Source: Cordia subcordata (lineage: Eukaryota; Streptophyta; Magnoliopsida; Boraginales; Cordiaceae). From it: a stretch of DNA of 64,000 bases. The stretch covers positions 12,340,501-12,404,500 of the forward strand of contig JAPTOF010000008.1 of assembly GCA_028554755.1 (NCBI GenBank), read 5' to 3'. How positions within the stretch are numbered: the first letter of the stretch is position 1; each line of letters begins with the position of its first letter. The translations under genes were made by a program, and so were the position numbers. This document shows, in pieces, positions 44,960 through 57,371 of the stretch. The notes beneath the pieces were generated by a model that was not told the DNA's origin, made no database searches, and saw only the letters and a list, made by a program, of their open reading frames with translations.

Positions 44960-45149
44960 TATAAGATATGACGAGTAATGCTCTAATTCCCACGCACAGT
45001 CCCCACGACGTTATGCCTTTTATGATCTTCAATCAATGTGCCCTCTTCTTGCATGTGTTATATTATCTTTGCCAATGCTTTTCGAATTTGAATACCAAGA
45101 ACATACAGGGAGTCTTATAGAATCGAGCCACGCTTTCAATTAAGTTTTT

Positions 45150-45690
45150 TTTTTTAATCCAAATGAACATTAATGAATCGTCATGTCTGGGGGGATCCAA
45201 TGAGGATTGAAGATCCCATAGTGTGAAAGTGTCATTCAAGGGTACGACTTCAACCATATCTTGGGGCCTATTTTAAGTTTCAGATCTTGATGAAAATCGA
45301 AGGATCATTGTGTTTAATGGGATTGATTGGGATCGAAGATCTCGATGCATAGACATGCCATTCAAGACTCCTTGGGCTTTCTTTAAGTTTCGGATCCTAA
45401 TGAAAATCGAAAGATCGTTGTGTTTAATGGGATCGGAGATGATGATTGAAGATCTCAATTTATGGACTTGCCACTTAAGATTTTGGGCTTGCTTCAAGTT
45501 TCAGATCCTAATGAAAATCAAAAGATATTCATGTTTAATAGGAACTGATAAAGAATGAAGATCTCGATGTATGGACTTACCACTCAAGATTTAGCTTCAA
45601 CCACCTCTTGGGGTTGCTTTAAGTTCGAATCCTGATGAAAATCAAAGGATCATTGTGTTTAATGGGATTCGACGAGAACCAAGTATCCCG
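45150..45690. repeat. GATC-rich tandem repeat (A2)
   Basis: Counterpart of 16860-17400 with the same unit order, so the array had expanded before the A duplication. Confidence 0.85.
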
Positions 45691-46605
45691 GTGTACACAA
45701 GACAAGTATTTGAACTACAAACCAATTTATGTTTTATAACTTTAATCTGTTTCCAAATGTTTTGTAGGAGTAAATGGAATAGCTAAGGATATATAGAAAC
45801 TATTGCAAAATTGTCAAGTTGAGGAAGAAGTACGAGCACATGGAAATGGTGATTTTACTCACAACTTTACTTGTAGATTTACAAATTCTTTTTTATTTTA
45901 ATTTTAATTTTAATTTTCACTAAATTGAAGTAGCAATCAAGCTAACAAATATTAGTCAGAATAGATCAGATCGAAACTCTATACCCATACCCATGTAATT
46001 TTATATGAGATTAGCTTCCATCCAGCTTAATCACTCCATAAATATAGGAAAAACTAGAAAAAGGCATCGGAATATTCTCTTAAACGCAAAATAACACTAA
46101 TAAAAATATAAAGCATTCTTTCCTAGAAAACGTACAAAACTAGAACTCCCTTATTACAAACATCAGAGTTCAATTCATCAGTCATTTTTTGTTTTTGGAG
46201 TAACTATTTTATCTCAGTACGTCATTTGTTTTATTTCTAAGGTACTTAGTGATATATAAGAGATGAGTACTAAATTAACATCCTTGAGATGCAATTCTCT
46301 TCACAACTATGAAAATAACATTGATCCCTTACAATATTAATTAACCATAAGCAATCTAAGAACGATATTGCATGTCATTTTTTATAAGAAACTTTGACAC
46401 GTCCAATAATTATTTTTCCAAGAATAAGCTCTGTCTTATCGTTTCTAATAATAAATGTGTGTATATGAACTTCATATATTCCTTATCCTATTCATAGAAT
46501 GGAAAGAAACACCATACATATGCACAAAAAGAGCTAATTAAGCATTTTCCTCAAAATATTTGATTTTGAATCTCCTCCCCTTGAACCATAGGAGAATTTT
46601 CTTTC

Positions 46606-48742
46606 TCTTTTTTTTTTTATTTCCTAAGCAAGCAGTGTGAATTTCATTTCTCATTCAAAAAATAATACAATTAGGGCATCAAAAATCAACACATGTACAG
46701 ACAAAGACTTGAAACCTACTCAAGTATGATCTTTAAATCCCAGTCATTATAGATAAGATGATTCAACATTGTATTATAAAACTTTCTTCCTTGAAGCTCA
46801 TTCGGACATCTTCCTTTATCATGTCAGAAATTTGGTCTTTCGTGAGTGCATGCAAGTGATGAATTCATTGATTCCACTCTTCCCAAAGGTGATAGACATA
46901 GGAAGCAAACACGAGCTTAAGAATTTGGCTAGGAAGTGATTTGTTTGTACAATACGTTTAGCTCGTGCCACAACTTGTTCCCATTTAACAGCCTTAATAA
47001 ATGAACGAGTAAATATTGCAATCTTGTTCTGAATCCTCCTGTTGAAAAATCATTCGAAAAACAAATGATTTCTATCTTCAAGCATTAGGTTGCAAAGTTC
47101 ATAGATATAAGCAACATTCATACTCCAACTTAAAAGTCGTATCTTAGTAGGGAGACAATCTTTTATTGCAAGCCAGAGGCAAAAACTGTGTTTTGGTATA
47201 TATGCAGATGAGTTGCCCCAAATAATTTTGCTCCATGAAACAGGCCTACCTTGGTTCCTTAAGATATCAAAAACAGAAGAAAATGAGAATTTACCATTTC
47301 TTTTTGGAATCCACATGATGTTGTTTTCCACCATTGTTCGAGAGTTTGTTAAACCATCACCCAAGTGACAAAGCTTCTCAGTCAATGCAAGCAGCCATCT
47401 CAAATAACAACCTTGACTTTGCATTGAAGACCCAACAGAGATGCTTCAATAGTTTTTGCACTACAAACACTAATGACTCGTCCCATAGGGTGCCAATTAT
47501 CCCACCAAAGAGAGCATCCAACTCCATACCAATTGAGTATTTAATGTGATTGATAATAGGTATATCTAAAGCTAAGAATTTTTCTCAAAAGACATGAGAT
47601 GTCTTTTGGGATAACATAACTCCAAATATTCTTGTTTTTAAGGAGAACCTCATTTGCCTATCTACCCTAAAGAGAGTTTTGATCTGTAATGGTGACCTAG
47701 AGTTATTTCATGATAGCAGCTTGATTGTAAGTAGCAACATCCTTTATGTCGAGTCCACTTTCTTCCGAAGGCTTACAACTTTTAATCCAAGAAACCTTAG
47801 CCTTCTGAGCTTTACCAGTTGCACAATTCTAGAGAAAAGATGCCAGAATGAATCAAATATGCTTGATGATAGTTTTTGGCAAGAAAAATTGTAGCACCAG
47901 AAACTAGCCATGCTCGAGAGAATTGATTTCACAAGTTGCAATCTGCTACCAAAAGATAACCAATGATTTGCTCGATGCTGGATTCTACTTTCCATTTTCT
48001 CCCATAGAAAATTGCACATGACGAAACCAAGCTTACCCAAGATAAAAGGAACTCCAAGGTAGCGACCAGGTAGGTTGCCTTTCTTAACATCCAACTCGGA
48101 GAAATATGGTGTTTAAAAGGTGTAGGGCACCCCCCTCCCTAAAGAAAATAGAGCTCTTTTGAGGGTTGAACTTGAGTTTCGAGAGCTTTGAAAAGGAGTT
48201 TGACAGCATCCTAGATTCCTTTTGCTAATTTCAAATTTACCTTTGAAAAAATTAAGAGATCATCAGCGAAACTCAAGTGTGTAAACTTAATTTTCTAACA
48301 CTCAAGATGGAAATCCATGGTCTTGGCTTTCATTAAGAGCATAAAAAATTTTGGGGGTACCTCCATTCCAATAACAAAAAGATAGAGTGAAAATAGGGTT
48401 GCCCTTTCAGATACCATTTTTCCCTTTAAAATACCCCTGTATATGCCCACTAATTGAGATGGAGAACCTCAACGAAGTTATGCACATGCTAACCCAATTC
48501 ACAAACTTCTTCAGATAACCTAGTACAAGCATGCATTTAATCAAAATTGACAAATCAATAGTGTCATAGGCCTTATGTGTCATAAACCAACTAAAATGCG
48601 ACAAAGTCAATAGTTCAAAGACTATTAGGGGAACAAATCCATTCTTGTATATAGCAAAGTTACATTTTAGCATTACATATATAGACTTGCTAAGTCTATT
48701 TGATAAGATCAAAGATACATAGAACCTATCTAAACTTATCAA
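46606..48742 (-). mobile_element. LINE fragment (A2), RT to 3' end
   Basis: On the minus strand the RT part (48742-48100) has AYDTIDLSILIKCM, a degraded FADDL-type motif near 48255-48270 and KGNLPGRYLGVPFI. The middle (48094-47744) has HRANHWLSFGSRLQLVKSIL. The zinc-binding C-terminus (47424-46980) has NGKFSFSSVFDIL, FCLWLAIKDCLPTKIRLLSW and ELCNLMLEDRNHLFFE. It ends in an A-rich tail (T run at 46608-46619). It is 5'-truncated at about 48742 and broken by several stops. Confidence 0.87.
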
Positions 48743-48779
48743 TACTATACATCTTGATTAATGATGAAGGATGATACTT

Positions 48780-49450
48780 CTAAGTCATTGAAGACTCCTT
48801 AATATGTCCCTCAGCAAAGTGGTGTTACCGTTGGTGACACCAATCTTTATCCGTAATAGCCTTTGCAAGGGGCTTTGTCAGAATGTCAGCAAGCTAAGCA
48901 TTTGTGGAAATATTCCCAATTCATGACGTCTTTTTTTTGTATTTTTTTCCTGACAAAATGATAATCTAAAGCAAGATGTTTCATCCTTGAATGAAACACG
49001 AGATTTGAATAGTATTTTGTCGCCTCCATGTTATCACATAAGATTTTTGGCAATGCTGCTAGTTTGACTCAAAGTTCTTGTAGAAGATTTAGCATCCAAC
49101 ACAATTTTGCTGAGGTTTGTCCCAATGTCTTTTGCTTTTTAGAGCACAAAGATACTAGATTTATGCCAATCAAAACAATGGGAGCCAAAGTGGACGTAAA
49201 TTGATCTAGATCCCCACCCAATCAAAGTTGGAATATGTTGTCAATTGATCAATTGAAGATTGATCTAGCAGTAAACCATATACAATTGTGGCTTCTAATT
49301 ATGAAAGCAAACACTTTGTTGCAGTCTAATGCAAGTTCATTGGTCTGTGCATGAATTATGCCCTTTACACAAAATGATATGCCAGTGTGGCTTATGTGAG
49401 GTACTAGATAATACCAACTAGTTGCCAATTAGACGTGGGTTCAGTTGATG
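48780..49450 (-). pseudogene. copia RNase H and connection domain remnant
   Basis: The minus strand reads ISHTGISFCVKGIIHAQTNE, then [40 protein letters not shown] and [18 protein letters not shown], ending with [13 protein letters not shown]. These are conserved copia RNase H landmarks. No LTR adjoins it. The LINE lies immediately on its 3' side. Confidence 0.85.
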
Positions 49451-49499
49451 GAGAATTAGTATCGGCATGAATTGCGATGAAGATGCTACATCGTTGTTG

Positions 49500-49990
49500 A
49501 TTCCTTTGAGCCATAATTAATGACTCTTTTATTAATTCTAATTAATTAAATTAAATTAATTAATTAATTACTTATTATTTTTTATTATTTTATTTTTAAT
49601 CATTTTAAAATTTTTATTTTATTTTTTAGCAGTTAATTATTTATTAATTAAATTTTTTATTTTCAATTTTTAGTAATTATTTTTATTTAGTAGTTTGTAA
49701 TAATTTTTTCATATGGTATGAGATTAGGGTTTTCATATACTTACATAAAGGAACTTCTTTTGCAAATATATCCTTTGGATCAACTTGATGTTAATTTCGC
49801 ATTTGCAAAAAGTTGTGTGCTCTTTGGATTTTTTTTTTTTTTGGGCATGAAAAAAATACTCTTTTTAAAAGAATACATTTTTTTTTACCATAAATAATTG
49901 GATCGACTTTAAAAAAATTAAAATTATATAACTTTTTTCAGATGCAAAATAAAAACGTCGAGTTCTAAAAAATACTTTTTGAAAAAGAGC
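49500..49990. other. Very AT-rich low-complexity DNA
   Basis: TTAATTAA-type and TTTATTTT runs, no coding. The base composition would suit a matrix-attachment or spacer region, but that is speculation. Confidence 0.6.
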
Positions 49991-49994
49991 ATAT

Positions 49995-50392
49995 TCCCCT
50001 ATAATATTAAAATTAGCTATTTACCTCTTTGTACTGGAACATATGTGCACCATACTCCTTATAATATCAAAACTAGCTAATTATCTCTTGAAATTTCTTA
50101 AAAGTGTACAAAATACCCCTTGAAGTTTTTAAAAGTGTGCAAAATATCCCCTGAAATATATGATGGTAGGAAGACTATTTTGCACACTTTTAAAAGTTTC
50201 AGGGGGTAATATATTAAGGGGTAAGGTGCATATAGGTCAAAGTATAAGGAAATAATTAGCTAGTTTTGATATTAAGGGGTAAGGTGCATATAGGTCAAAG
50301 TATAAGGAAATAATTAGCTAGTTTTGATACTATAGAAGAAAATGGTGAACATAAGTTAGAGTACAGGGGTATTATGTAATTTACTCTTTAAA
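49995..50392. repeat. Hairpin MITE-like element with a 58-bp tandem duplication
   Basis: Inverted arms share TATCAAAACTAGCTAATTAT and TTAAAAGTGTGCAAAAT around a centre near 50160. The right end GTAATTTACTC resembles the ends of the two Mutator-type MITEs. A 58-bp unit (ATTAAGGGGTAAGGTGCATA...) is repeated exactly at 50213-50270 and 50271-50328. It lies about 180 bp upstream of the F-box gene TATA box. Confidence 0.65.
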
Positions 50393-50574
50393 AAATAATA
50401 AAAACAACAGTTAAAAGAAAAAAAAATCCAGAAGTCCTTTGTCCTCTTTCCTTATTATACATCTCCTATTCCAATTCGGCTATATATTCTAAAGAGAAAA
50501 GAAGTCGTAATCCTGATGGGAAACGCATTTCGGCTATCTAATCTCCTATGTATTCTTGATCATCAGAATTCATC

Positions 50575-50582
50575 TATAAATA
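50575..50582 (+). promoter_or_regulatory. TATA box of the F-box gene
   Basis: TATAAATA lies about 100 bp before the first ATG of the long frame, in a normal position for a start site near 50605-50610. An out-of-frame upstream ATG at 50625 overlaps the first part of the coding frame and could dampen translation. Confidence 0.6.
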
Positions 50583-50676
50583 TCAGCATTAATCAATTCT
50601 TGATGATTCATATCTTAGTATTATATGTTAACGCTGATCACTAATTCCTATTTTCTTTTCGTACACGTTCGTCAAA

Positions 50677-52155
50677 ATGATTCGGCTTATTATTGGAAAC
50701 ACACAAAGGTATGTAACATCCTCTTTTGGGTGCTGGATTAATTCTTTGGATCCATTATCGCCTCTTGGTTGGAATTCTTCCATCAGCTCCTTGATAGTTA
50801 AGAAAACGCACAGCCGCCGTCCATTAATAATGTTAGAGAAGAAGGAGAAGATTACAAACGCACAGCTTGTAACAAATCGCAGTGGTAGCCGTTGGCAGCA
50901 CGATATACCCCAAGATATCATGGAGACAATTCTTCACAAGTTAAGTATAGGTGATCGCGTGCGGATGCAAGCGGTGTGCAAGTCTTGGAGAGCCAATATT
51001 CTAGAGATAGCTCCTGCAGGAGCCGCCCCCTACGAAGAAGCCCCTTGGCTAATGCTGCCCTATAAACCATGGAGCAAAAGCATGAGCTTCTACAGCTTAT
51101 CGGAGGACAGGATCTACAACTTTGAGATGCCTAAGTTTTGCGACGGCGGCCGTCGTGTAGGGTGGTGTTGCGGGGCTTGCAGAGGCTGGTTAGTCATGGT
51201 AGCAGGAGCAGGCTATGATCTGCACATGTTTTTGTTAAACCCGATTTCGGGTGCCCCAATAAAGCTCCCTCCCTTGAAATCAATACCATCCTTCCAAAAC
51301 TGGCTGCAGCGCAGTCGACAAAACAAGTGCGGAAACGTCTCAAATTTCTTCTCTCGAGTAGAAATATTACTTTCTGCTAATAATTCTTCAGATGGTATAG
51401 TTGTGGCAGCGGTTTTTTGTGGTGGTGATCCTAATGAAGATGATGACAGCGAGGGTTTGGCATTTTGTAGGCCACACGACTCAGGATGGACCATATTTGT
51501 TGGAGATCGGCCAAGATATTGTCATTATGGAGATATCTTGTTTTATAAAGATAAACTCTACGCTCTAGTTTACAAGTGGAAAGAGGCGGGGGAGGAGTCG
51601 AAGGAGGTGATTGAGACTTGCACTATTTGCTTTACAGATGACTTTACTCTACCGTTGGAACTGATCATTAGATGCGTAGAGATGAGAGGTGGTGGCGATG
51701 ATGATTATGATGATTATGAGGAAAAAGAAGTGTTGGTGGAATCAACTGGTGGCAAATTATTACTGGTCCGAAGAATTATTGACCTATTCTTGGCAGACAG
51801 CCATCCTGATGATCCTGAGTTAGATGTGGGATATTCTCGAACGAGAAAATTCGTGATCAACGACGTGGCCAATGATAATAATACGTTAAAATGTTTGGGT
51901 GACCAAGCGTTGTTTTTAGGAAGTAGCGGTTCATTTTCCCTCCGAACCACGACAAACCATTCATCAATTTGCAGCAACTGCATTTATTTTGCTTTACATC
52001 AATATTCCGTTTACTCCAATGACGTAACTGATATGGTGTCTCGAGAATCTGGTATCTTTAACCTTGCAGATGGAAATGTTAAACGTTGTTTTCCAAGTGT
52101 AAAGCTTCCGATGCCGTCCAAATGTGGTTGGTTTACCCCCAAAATGTTTAACTAG
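50677..52155 (+). CDS. F-box protein with DUF295 (KIB-like) domain
   Basis: One uninterrupted frame. The F-box lies at residues 76-108 (DIPQDIMETILHKLSIGD then RVRMQAVCKSWRANI) and would dock on SKP1 in an SCF ubiquitin ligase. The C-terminal DUF295 region (about 130-460) contains CCGACRGWLVMV, LNPISGAPIKLPPL, GDILFYKDKLYAL, CLGDQALFLGSSGSFS, CIYFAL and GIFNLADGNVKRCF, the usual landmarks of this plant family and probably a propeller that binds the target. Two acidic low-complexity patches (PNEDDDSEG, GGGDDDYDDYEEKE) interrupt it. The ATG at 50830 (441 residues) may be the real start, because a strong donor-like GTATGT at 50709 suggests a 5' intron and the first 51 residues are not F-box-like. 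Target unknown. Confidence 0.88.
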   Translation: MIRLIIGNTQRYVTSSFGCWINSLDPLSPLGWNSSISSLIVKKTHSRRPLIMLEKKEKITNAQLVTNRSGSRWQHDIPQDIMETILHKLSIGDRVRMQAVCKSWRANILEIAPAGAAPYEEAPWLMLPYKPWSKSMSFYSLSEDRIYNFEMPKFCDGGRRVGWCCGACRGWLVMVAGAGYDLHMFLLNPISGAPIKLPPLKSIPSFQNWLQRSRQNKCGNVSNFFSRVEILLSANNSSDGIVVAAVFCGGDPNEDDDSEGLAFCRPHDSGWTIFVGDRPRYCHYGDILFYKDKLYALVYKWKEAGEESKEVIETCTICFTDDFTLPLELIIRCVEMRGGGDDDYDDYEEKEVLVESTGGKLLLVRRIIDLFLADSHPDDPELDVGYSRTRKFVINDVANDNNTLKCLGDQALFLGSSGSFSLRTTTNHSSICSNCIYFALHQYSVYSNDVTDMVSRESGIFNLADGNVKRCFPSVKLPMPSKCGWFTPKMFN

Positions 52156-52715
52156 GTCGTCTCTCTAAACTAGATGTAATTAGAGACATATATGATATGA
52201 GTGTAGCCTTTTATGTGAAGAAAATTGCATCTTAATTAGACGACACAAGTAAAAAATTAAATTTATGGTTTATTATAATATTATATTGTTCAAGAAAGTT
52301 TTGTTAATATTTCCTTCTGTTCTCGTGAATACACTAATATTTCTTTTCCAGTAATTTGAATCATCATTTCTCCGCTGCTTGTTTATGTTTTGATTGTCAT
52401 TCGCATCATCGGTTGACATATGAGCTGAGACAATGACCAAACATTCAGGGTAATATATGAAATATGCCCCTGCTTCATATTTTCTGAGGAATTCTTTTGC
52501 GATTAATGGATATACAACTAGGTGCAAAAAGTATATAAGGGTGCATGCAAGTTCAAAGGAAATGTTTGTTCAATTTGTTTAGATTGTGCTTTAAGGTCCT
52601 TCAACTATTTCTTCAGTATATTTTTTTTCTTTGGGTGAAATACGTCCTTGCAGATATTTCTTTAGATATTGGGAAGGTGATATGATGGTCTTCATTTTGG
52701 GCAAATAATTTCATT
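52156..52715. other. 3' flank of the F-box gene
   Basis: AT-rich with AATTAAA-like polyadenylation candidates (about 52240-52265). No further gene seen. A minus-strand frame at 52273-52527 has no recognisable domain and is probably chance. Confidence 0.5.
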
Positions 52716-52899
52716 GAGTAAATGGCATATTACCCCTCTATAATCTAGCATAAGTATATAATACTACTTGAAGTCTCAAAACTATCTAATTACCCCCTCA
52801 AACTTTTTAAACGTGTGCTCACTCCCCCCCCCTGCCGTCTATTTTTGGTTAGTTTTGACGGAAATTAAATTCTACGCACATGTGTGGCATTTTTCATTG

Positions 52900-52937
<38 letters not shown>

Positions 52938-53303
52938 TAAATATTTTGAAGCATTTAAACCCTTACACTTTTTATAAAAATACTTAACTCATTCAGTCCC
53001 TGAAAACTCAAGGGGGTAATCAGCTAATTTTGAAACTTCAGGGGGTATTGTGCACTTATACCAGGCTATAGGGATAATATGTCATTTACTCTATATATTA
53101 TGCAATGAAAAACGCAACATACGAGCAACACACGCGCGTAGACTCCAACTCCCGTCAAAACTAACCAAAAATAGATGGCCGGGGCTATTGCGGAAAATTT
53201 GCACAAGTTTAAGAAGTTAGAGGGGGCAATTAGATAATTTTGAGACTTTAGAGAGTATTGCGCACTTGTACCACACTACAGGGGGTTAATATGCCATTTA
53301 CTC
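52716..53303. mobile_element. Mutator-type MITE, 588 bp, second copy in opposite orientation
   Basis: Ends GAGTAAATGGCATATTAC and TTAATATGCCATTTACTC, flanked by TAATTTCATT (52706-52715) and TAATTTCGTT (53304-53313), a 10-bp duplication with one change. The arms match those of 44403-44959. The non-palindromic loop is reversed relative to that copy, as expected from insertion in the other direction. It contains a (TA)n run at 52904-52934. Confidence 0.87.
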
Positions 53304-53495
53304 TAATTTCGTTTTTAGAACTTAATAAAGACACTCTAATTGCTTACCCTTTTGTGTTGTCCATGCACGAGGAACAGCAAAAGTTGGAGGCTTCCCATTT
53401 ATATATTCGTTTCATTTTCTAGAGCTATACTAAAATCTTAATCTTGCAACATTCTACAAAATATGACATAAGTTACACATGCAACTAGAGTAAAA

Positions 53496-53665
53496 GAAAA
53501 GACCAAGGACCGAATAACATAAATCTACTTGGGTATCCATGTACTTAAAGACCAAGGACCAAATAACATAAATCTACTTAGGTGTCCATGTACCCTATTC
53601 AATTCACATAAGGCCATCAGTTCGTTGAGAGATTTCTCTTCAATTCACATAAGGACATTAGGTCC
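53496..53665 (+). repeat. Local direct duplications
   Basis: AAAGACCAAGGACC(G/A)AATAACA... occurs at 53497-53545 and 53548-53596. TTCAATTCACATAAGG occurs at 53599 and 53640. Function unknown. Confidence 0.75.
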
Positions 53666-53699
53666 ACTTGCCCGGCTAGGGAAACTGGGTTGTACCCAG

Positions 53700-54181
53700 T
53701 CCCCCATTGGTTAATATAATATCTTTTTTAGTTTAGTACTAGTACAATAGTATATTAGTACATATTTTTATTTTATTTATTTATTTTATTTTAATCATTT
53801 CATTCTATTTTATTTTATATATTTTATGGGTGAAATTTTATTTTATTTTATTTTGATTGATTTTTAATTTAATTTTATGTTTATGTTTTGTTTCAGGTTG
53901 TAAGAAAACAAAAAAGAATAATGACCCAATACCCTTTTCCGTACAACCCAATTCTCAACCCACTACCCGCTAGACTCATCCAACACGATAGCCACAAAAA
54001 TTCACACAGCTCATAAGTTTCTCAAAAAAAGGGGAGGGGGGGGGGGGTTTCCAAAAAAGGATTTTTTTTTTTTTTCACTAAGGACCCCTGAAGTATGCTT
54101 TCTAGACAATTTATTCCCTCAAGTTTAACATTAGCCATTCATGTCCCTTGACTCAATGTCTTAATTTACGTCATGTTAGCG
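53700..54181. other. Low-complexity DNA and left flank of B2
   Basis: TTTATTTTATT runs (53750-53880), a G-rich run (54031-54048: GGGGAGG then G12) and T15 (54061-54075). The last 100 bp resemble the CCTGAAGT/CCCTCAAGT type of repeat also seen in the MITEs, but the match is weak. Confidence 0.5.
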
Positions 54182-54726
54182 TGTTTTTGCACCGTTTACA
54201 ACTAATCGGTCTTTAGTTTAATATGAAACACCGTTAATACTGAAGCCTTAGTCAAATGCTTGCTTGAAACAAACTGGGTTGCACCTAGTTGAAATTAGAA
54301 TTACTAATTTTGGCCTTACCCTGAAACAAAACTAATGGATAGAATTGTAATTAATCACAGACCCAATATGAAACTTAGTGCATTAGCTTAAACCCTAGGT
54401 TGGCCGAACATGGGTACACCCTAATTAAGCCAAATTAGAGGTGTACTACTGACTAAGATAATACAGCTTCGCAGTAGGTCAAGGCATGAGAGTGCACACA
54501 GACGCACTGAATTCCCAAATAATTGACCCCATCATGACCCGATTCTGGAATCTAGACCAGCCTTGGGTTTCAGTAGCATAAGATCCCTATTCACATGGCC
54601 TAGATTTTATTTTGGCACACAAGCACATTAGAATTGCCTTAGGAGCCTCTTTCTGTTGAGACAATCTCGCACTTATGCATGCTAATTTGAAATGATCTAT
54701 GCATTGCGGGTTTAAACTTAGTTTGC
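54182..54726 (+). repeat. Left part of the interrupted LTR (B2)
   Basis: TGTTTTTGCACCG onward, aligned to 19521-20065, and resuming at 61230-61269. Confidence 0.6.
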
Positions 54727-57119
54727 TTATGGGTATTAAAATCACTAAAAATAAAATATCAATTCTTACCTCGTTTATTTAAATAGAGTACGTGGCGTGA
54801 AAAGAGTCAAATCCACAAGAATTAGGGAATTAGGATTTGCCAAATACACCAAGTAGATTAATCAAATAAGTTACAATCAAAATGAGGGATTTTTTTATGT
54901 AGAAAAGCAAAATAAGCTATCCAGTACATTGGACCATGCTGCATGGGCACGTAACTGAGCGAAAAATAAAAACAAGCTGTCCAGCACATTAGACCATGCT
55001 GCGTGGGCACGTAATTGGGCGAAAAATAAAAAGTGTAAATAAAAGTAAAATCGACTAAAACACGCAATCACGTAAAGCTGGTAAAACAGGAAAGCAATGA
55101 GGACTAAAAATCTAGCCTAAGATATAATCGCAATTTCGACCAACAAATTCGATCCTAGATGCAAAGATGTTTCCAGCTATTTTGATAAATCAGTTATGGT
55201 TATTGGCTCGGCTAACAACCTCATCTTTCCTTACTGTTGCAACTAAAACAAGTTTACCGAGCATGCGGACTAGATTTTTTCCAAGAGAAGTGTCAAGTTC
55301 ACAAAGGAGGAAGTTGAGTAAGAAGAAAAAAGATTTGACAAAAAAGAGCTTTTAAAACTTCTTAGTTTGACTCTTAGAAACTCAAAAAGACATGAAACCA
55401 ATGACATTAAATGACTCTAAAAGAAACTTCTTACAAAAAACTTGACCAAAATGTTTTTGTCATTTTTCTGGTTTTTCTCTTTTTTTTTTCTTTTTCCATT
55501 CATTAAGACTCAAGAAAACTCAAGCAATACTAAATATAACAACATATATTCACAAGAATCTATATACCATATTAAAACCACATCTAAGAATCAAAACGAC
55601 TTAAAATAAAGGACTAAAATGAAGTGTTCTCCCCATACTTATCACGTACATTGTCCACAATGCGTAAAAAAAAGAAAGCAGTAAAATAAAAGAAAGATAA
55701 AATAAAATTAAGAAAAAAAATGAAAACCAAGAAGACTTCCCTTAAAAGAGGTCAGGAGGTGGTGAAACTGGCTATGATTCATCCGAAGTGGGGCAATGGT
55801 ACTCAATGAGATTCATCAATTTCTTTTTTGAGCTTTGATCTACATAAATAAAGAAACAAACCTTTCTCCCCTTGTTGATTAAATCCAATCATAAATCAAA
55901 TTAATTTTCATCTAAAAAATTGTTCGAAAGTTATGAAAGTATTTGCATCAACGATTTTTTATCTAAACCCTATGATTTATAGGCCAAAATAACACCAAAA
56001 TCTTTTGAAACTAAATCTGCCCAGGGTGTTAAAAATGTATTTTTCATGATAAACATGCCTAATTCTTGCATAAAATTGTCAAAAAATCATAGTAATCATA
56101 ATATACAATCCCCAAATAAGAAATCCAACCACAATTACCACAAAGTCCATTAACCACATTCTTGAAACACAAAAAGTTTCAAAATCTCAACATGTAAAAA
56201 TTTTTAAGAATGTAAGGGGTCGTGAAATAATTCTTTTGCAGTACCAAATCTAAAAAACAAAGTTAAATACTTTGCAAAAATCAGAATCCGAAGCACGTGA
56301 GATTGGGTACCTTAAATCTAGGACCTACTATGTGAAAAAGTAAGTTAGGGAGCAACACGGGCTAGGGGCAGTGGTGCCATGTGTCACTGGTAACTGTCTT
56401 TTTACCATAGGGGGCTGGGGGTATGGTGTGTATAGGGGGTAGGGGGTTGTTTTGAGGTGGTAGACCACCATGGGTTCTTACCCGTGAAAGTACGCACCCG
56501 ATTGTTAGGAGGTGGTGACGTCGCTAGCACTGACAGTGGAGGTGCTGGGTTTGTTTGGCTTTGTATTCTTTTAGCAATGGCAGTGTTATATGTGTTTTCT
56601 TCCATTTCCTTCTTCTCCATTCTGATTTGTGAAATAGTGGTGGAAGATTTGTGATGATTACAAGAGTTAGGGTAGTGTTTATGAAGGATGTAGGTGGTGA
56701 TTATGGTTGGTTTAGGTGTATAGAGGTTGGGGCTGGCTCCTCTTTAGAAAAGATGAGGGTTTAGGGTGATTTTGAACACAACCAAAGGCTAGGGTTTGTT
56801 TTATTAAAAGTTGTAGTCCTAAATAAGCCCTATGTCCCTGCATGCCCACGTTAGGTCCTCAATGTGTCATTTTTTATCAGAAATCAGCTAAAAAATTCAC
56901 CAAAATTCTACACGAACCATGTCCTGCAAACATCAGAGCCCTCTTAAAACACATTTAGATCAAAGTTAAGATTTCAAAGGAAGAAGATGATAAAAAATAA
57001 TGGAGAGATTCTTAAAAAATACAATTGGAAACTAACTAGAAAACGCTAGAAAACTAAAAATTGAAATTTTTGATTTTGTGGGTTGCCTCCCACCGGCGCC
57101 TTTGTTTAATGTCATTGGC

Positions 57120-57371
57120 TCAACTAACCAATTCATCAATTCTCTCATAGACGGGCTTCAAACGATGTCCATCAATTTGGATGACTTTGTCATTGCTTAA
57201 GCTCTTCGCTTCAATTGTACCACAAGAAAACAATTTAGTAATAACAAAAAAACTTACCCATTTAGTCCATGGATCATCAGGAGACAATTTAAAACTAGAG
57301 TAATGATAGAAAACTTTTTGTCCAACTAAAAATTGTTTTCCATCAATAACTTTTTGCCTTCTCACTAGCAT
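57120..57371 (-). pseudogene. Integrase C-terminus fragment (B2)
   Basis: Counterpart of 24855-25151: VRRQKVIDGKQFLVGQKVFY, LSPDDPWTKWVSFFVITK and GHRLKPVYE. The tail keeps the usual RLKPYYE-like end that is altered in B1. Confidence 0.85.

Larger units (their letters stand above)
41745..47857. repeat. Segmental duplication copy A2
   Basis: Colinear with 13730-19520. It gained the MITE at 44403-44959 and has small deletions, including one of about 40 bp just before the MITE. The LINE continues past the point where A1 is interrupted. Confidence 0.88.

Noticed and set aside
52273..52527. 84-residue minus-strand protein downstream of the F-box gene
   Set aside because: No recognisable domain, no promoter evidence, AT-rich 3' flank; likely chance.
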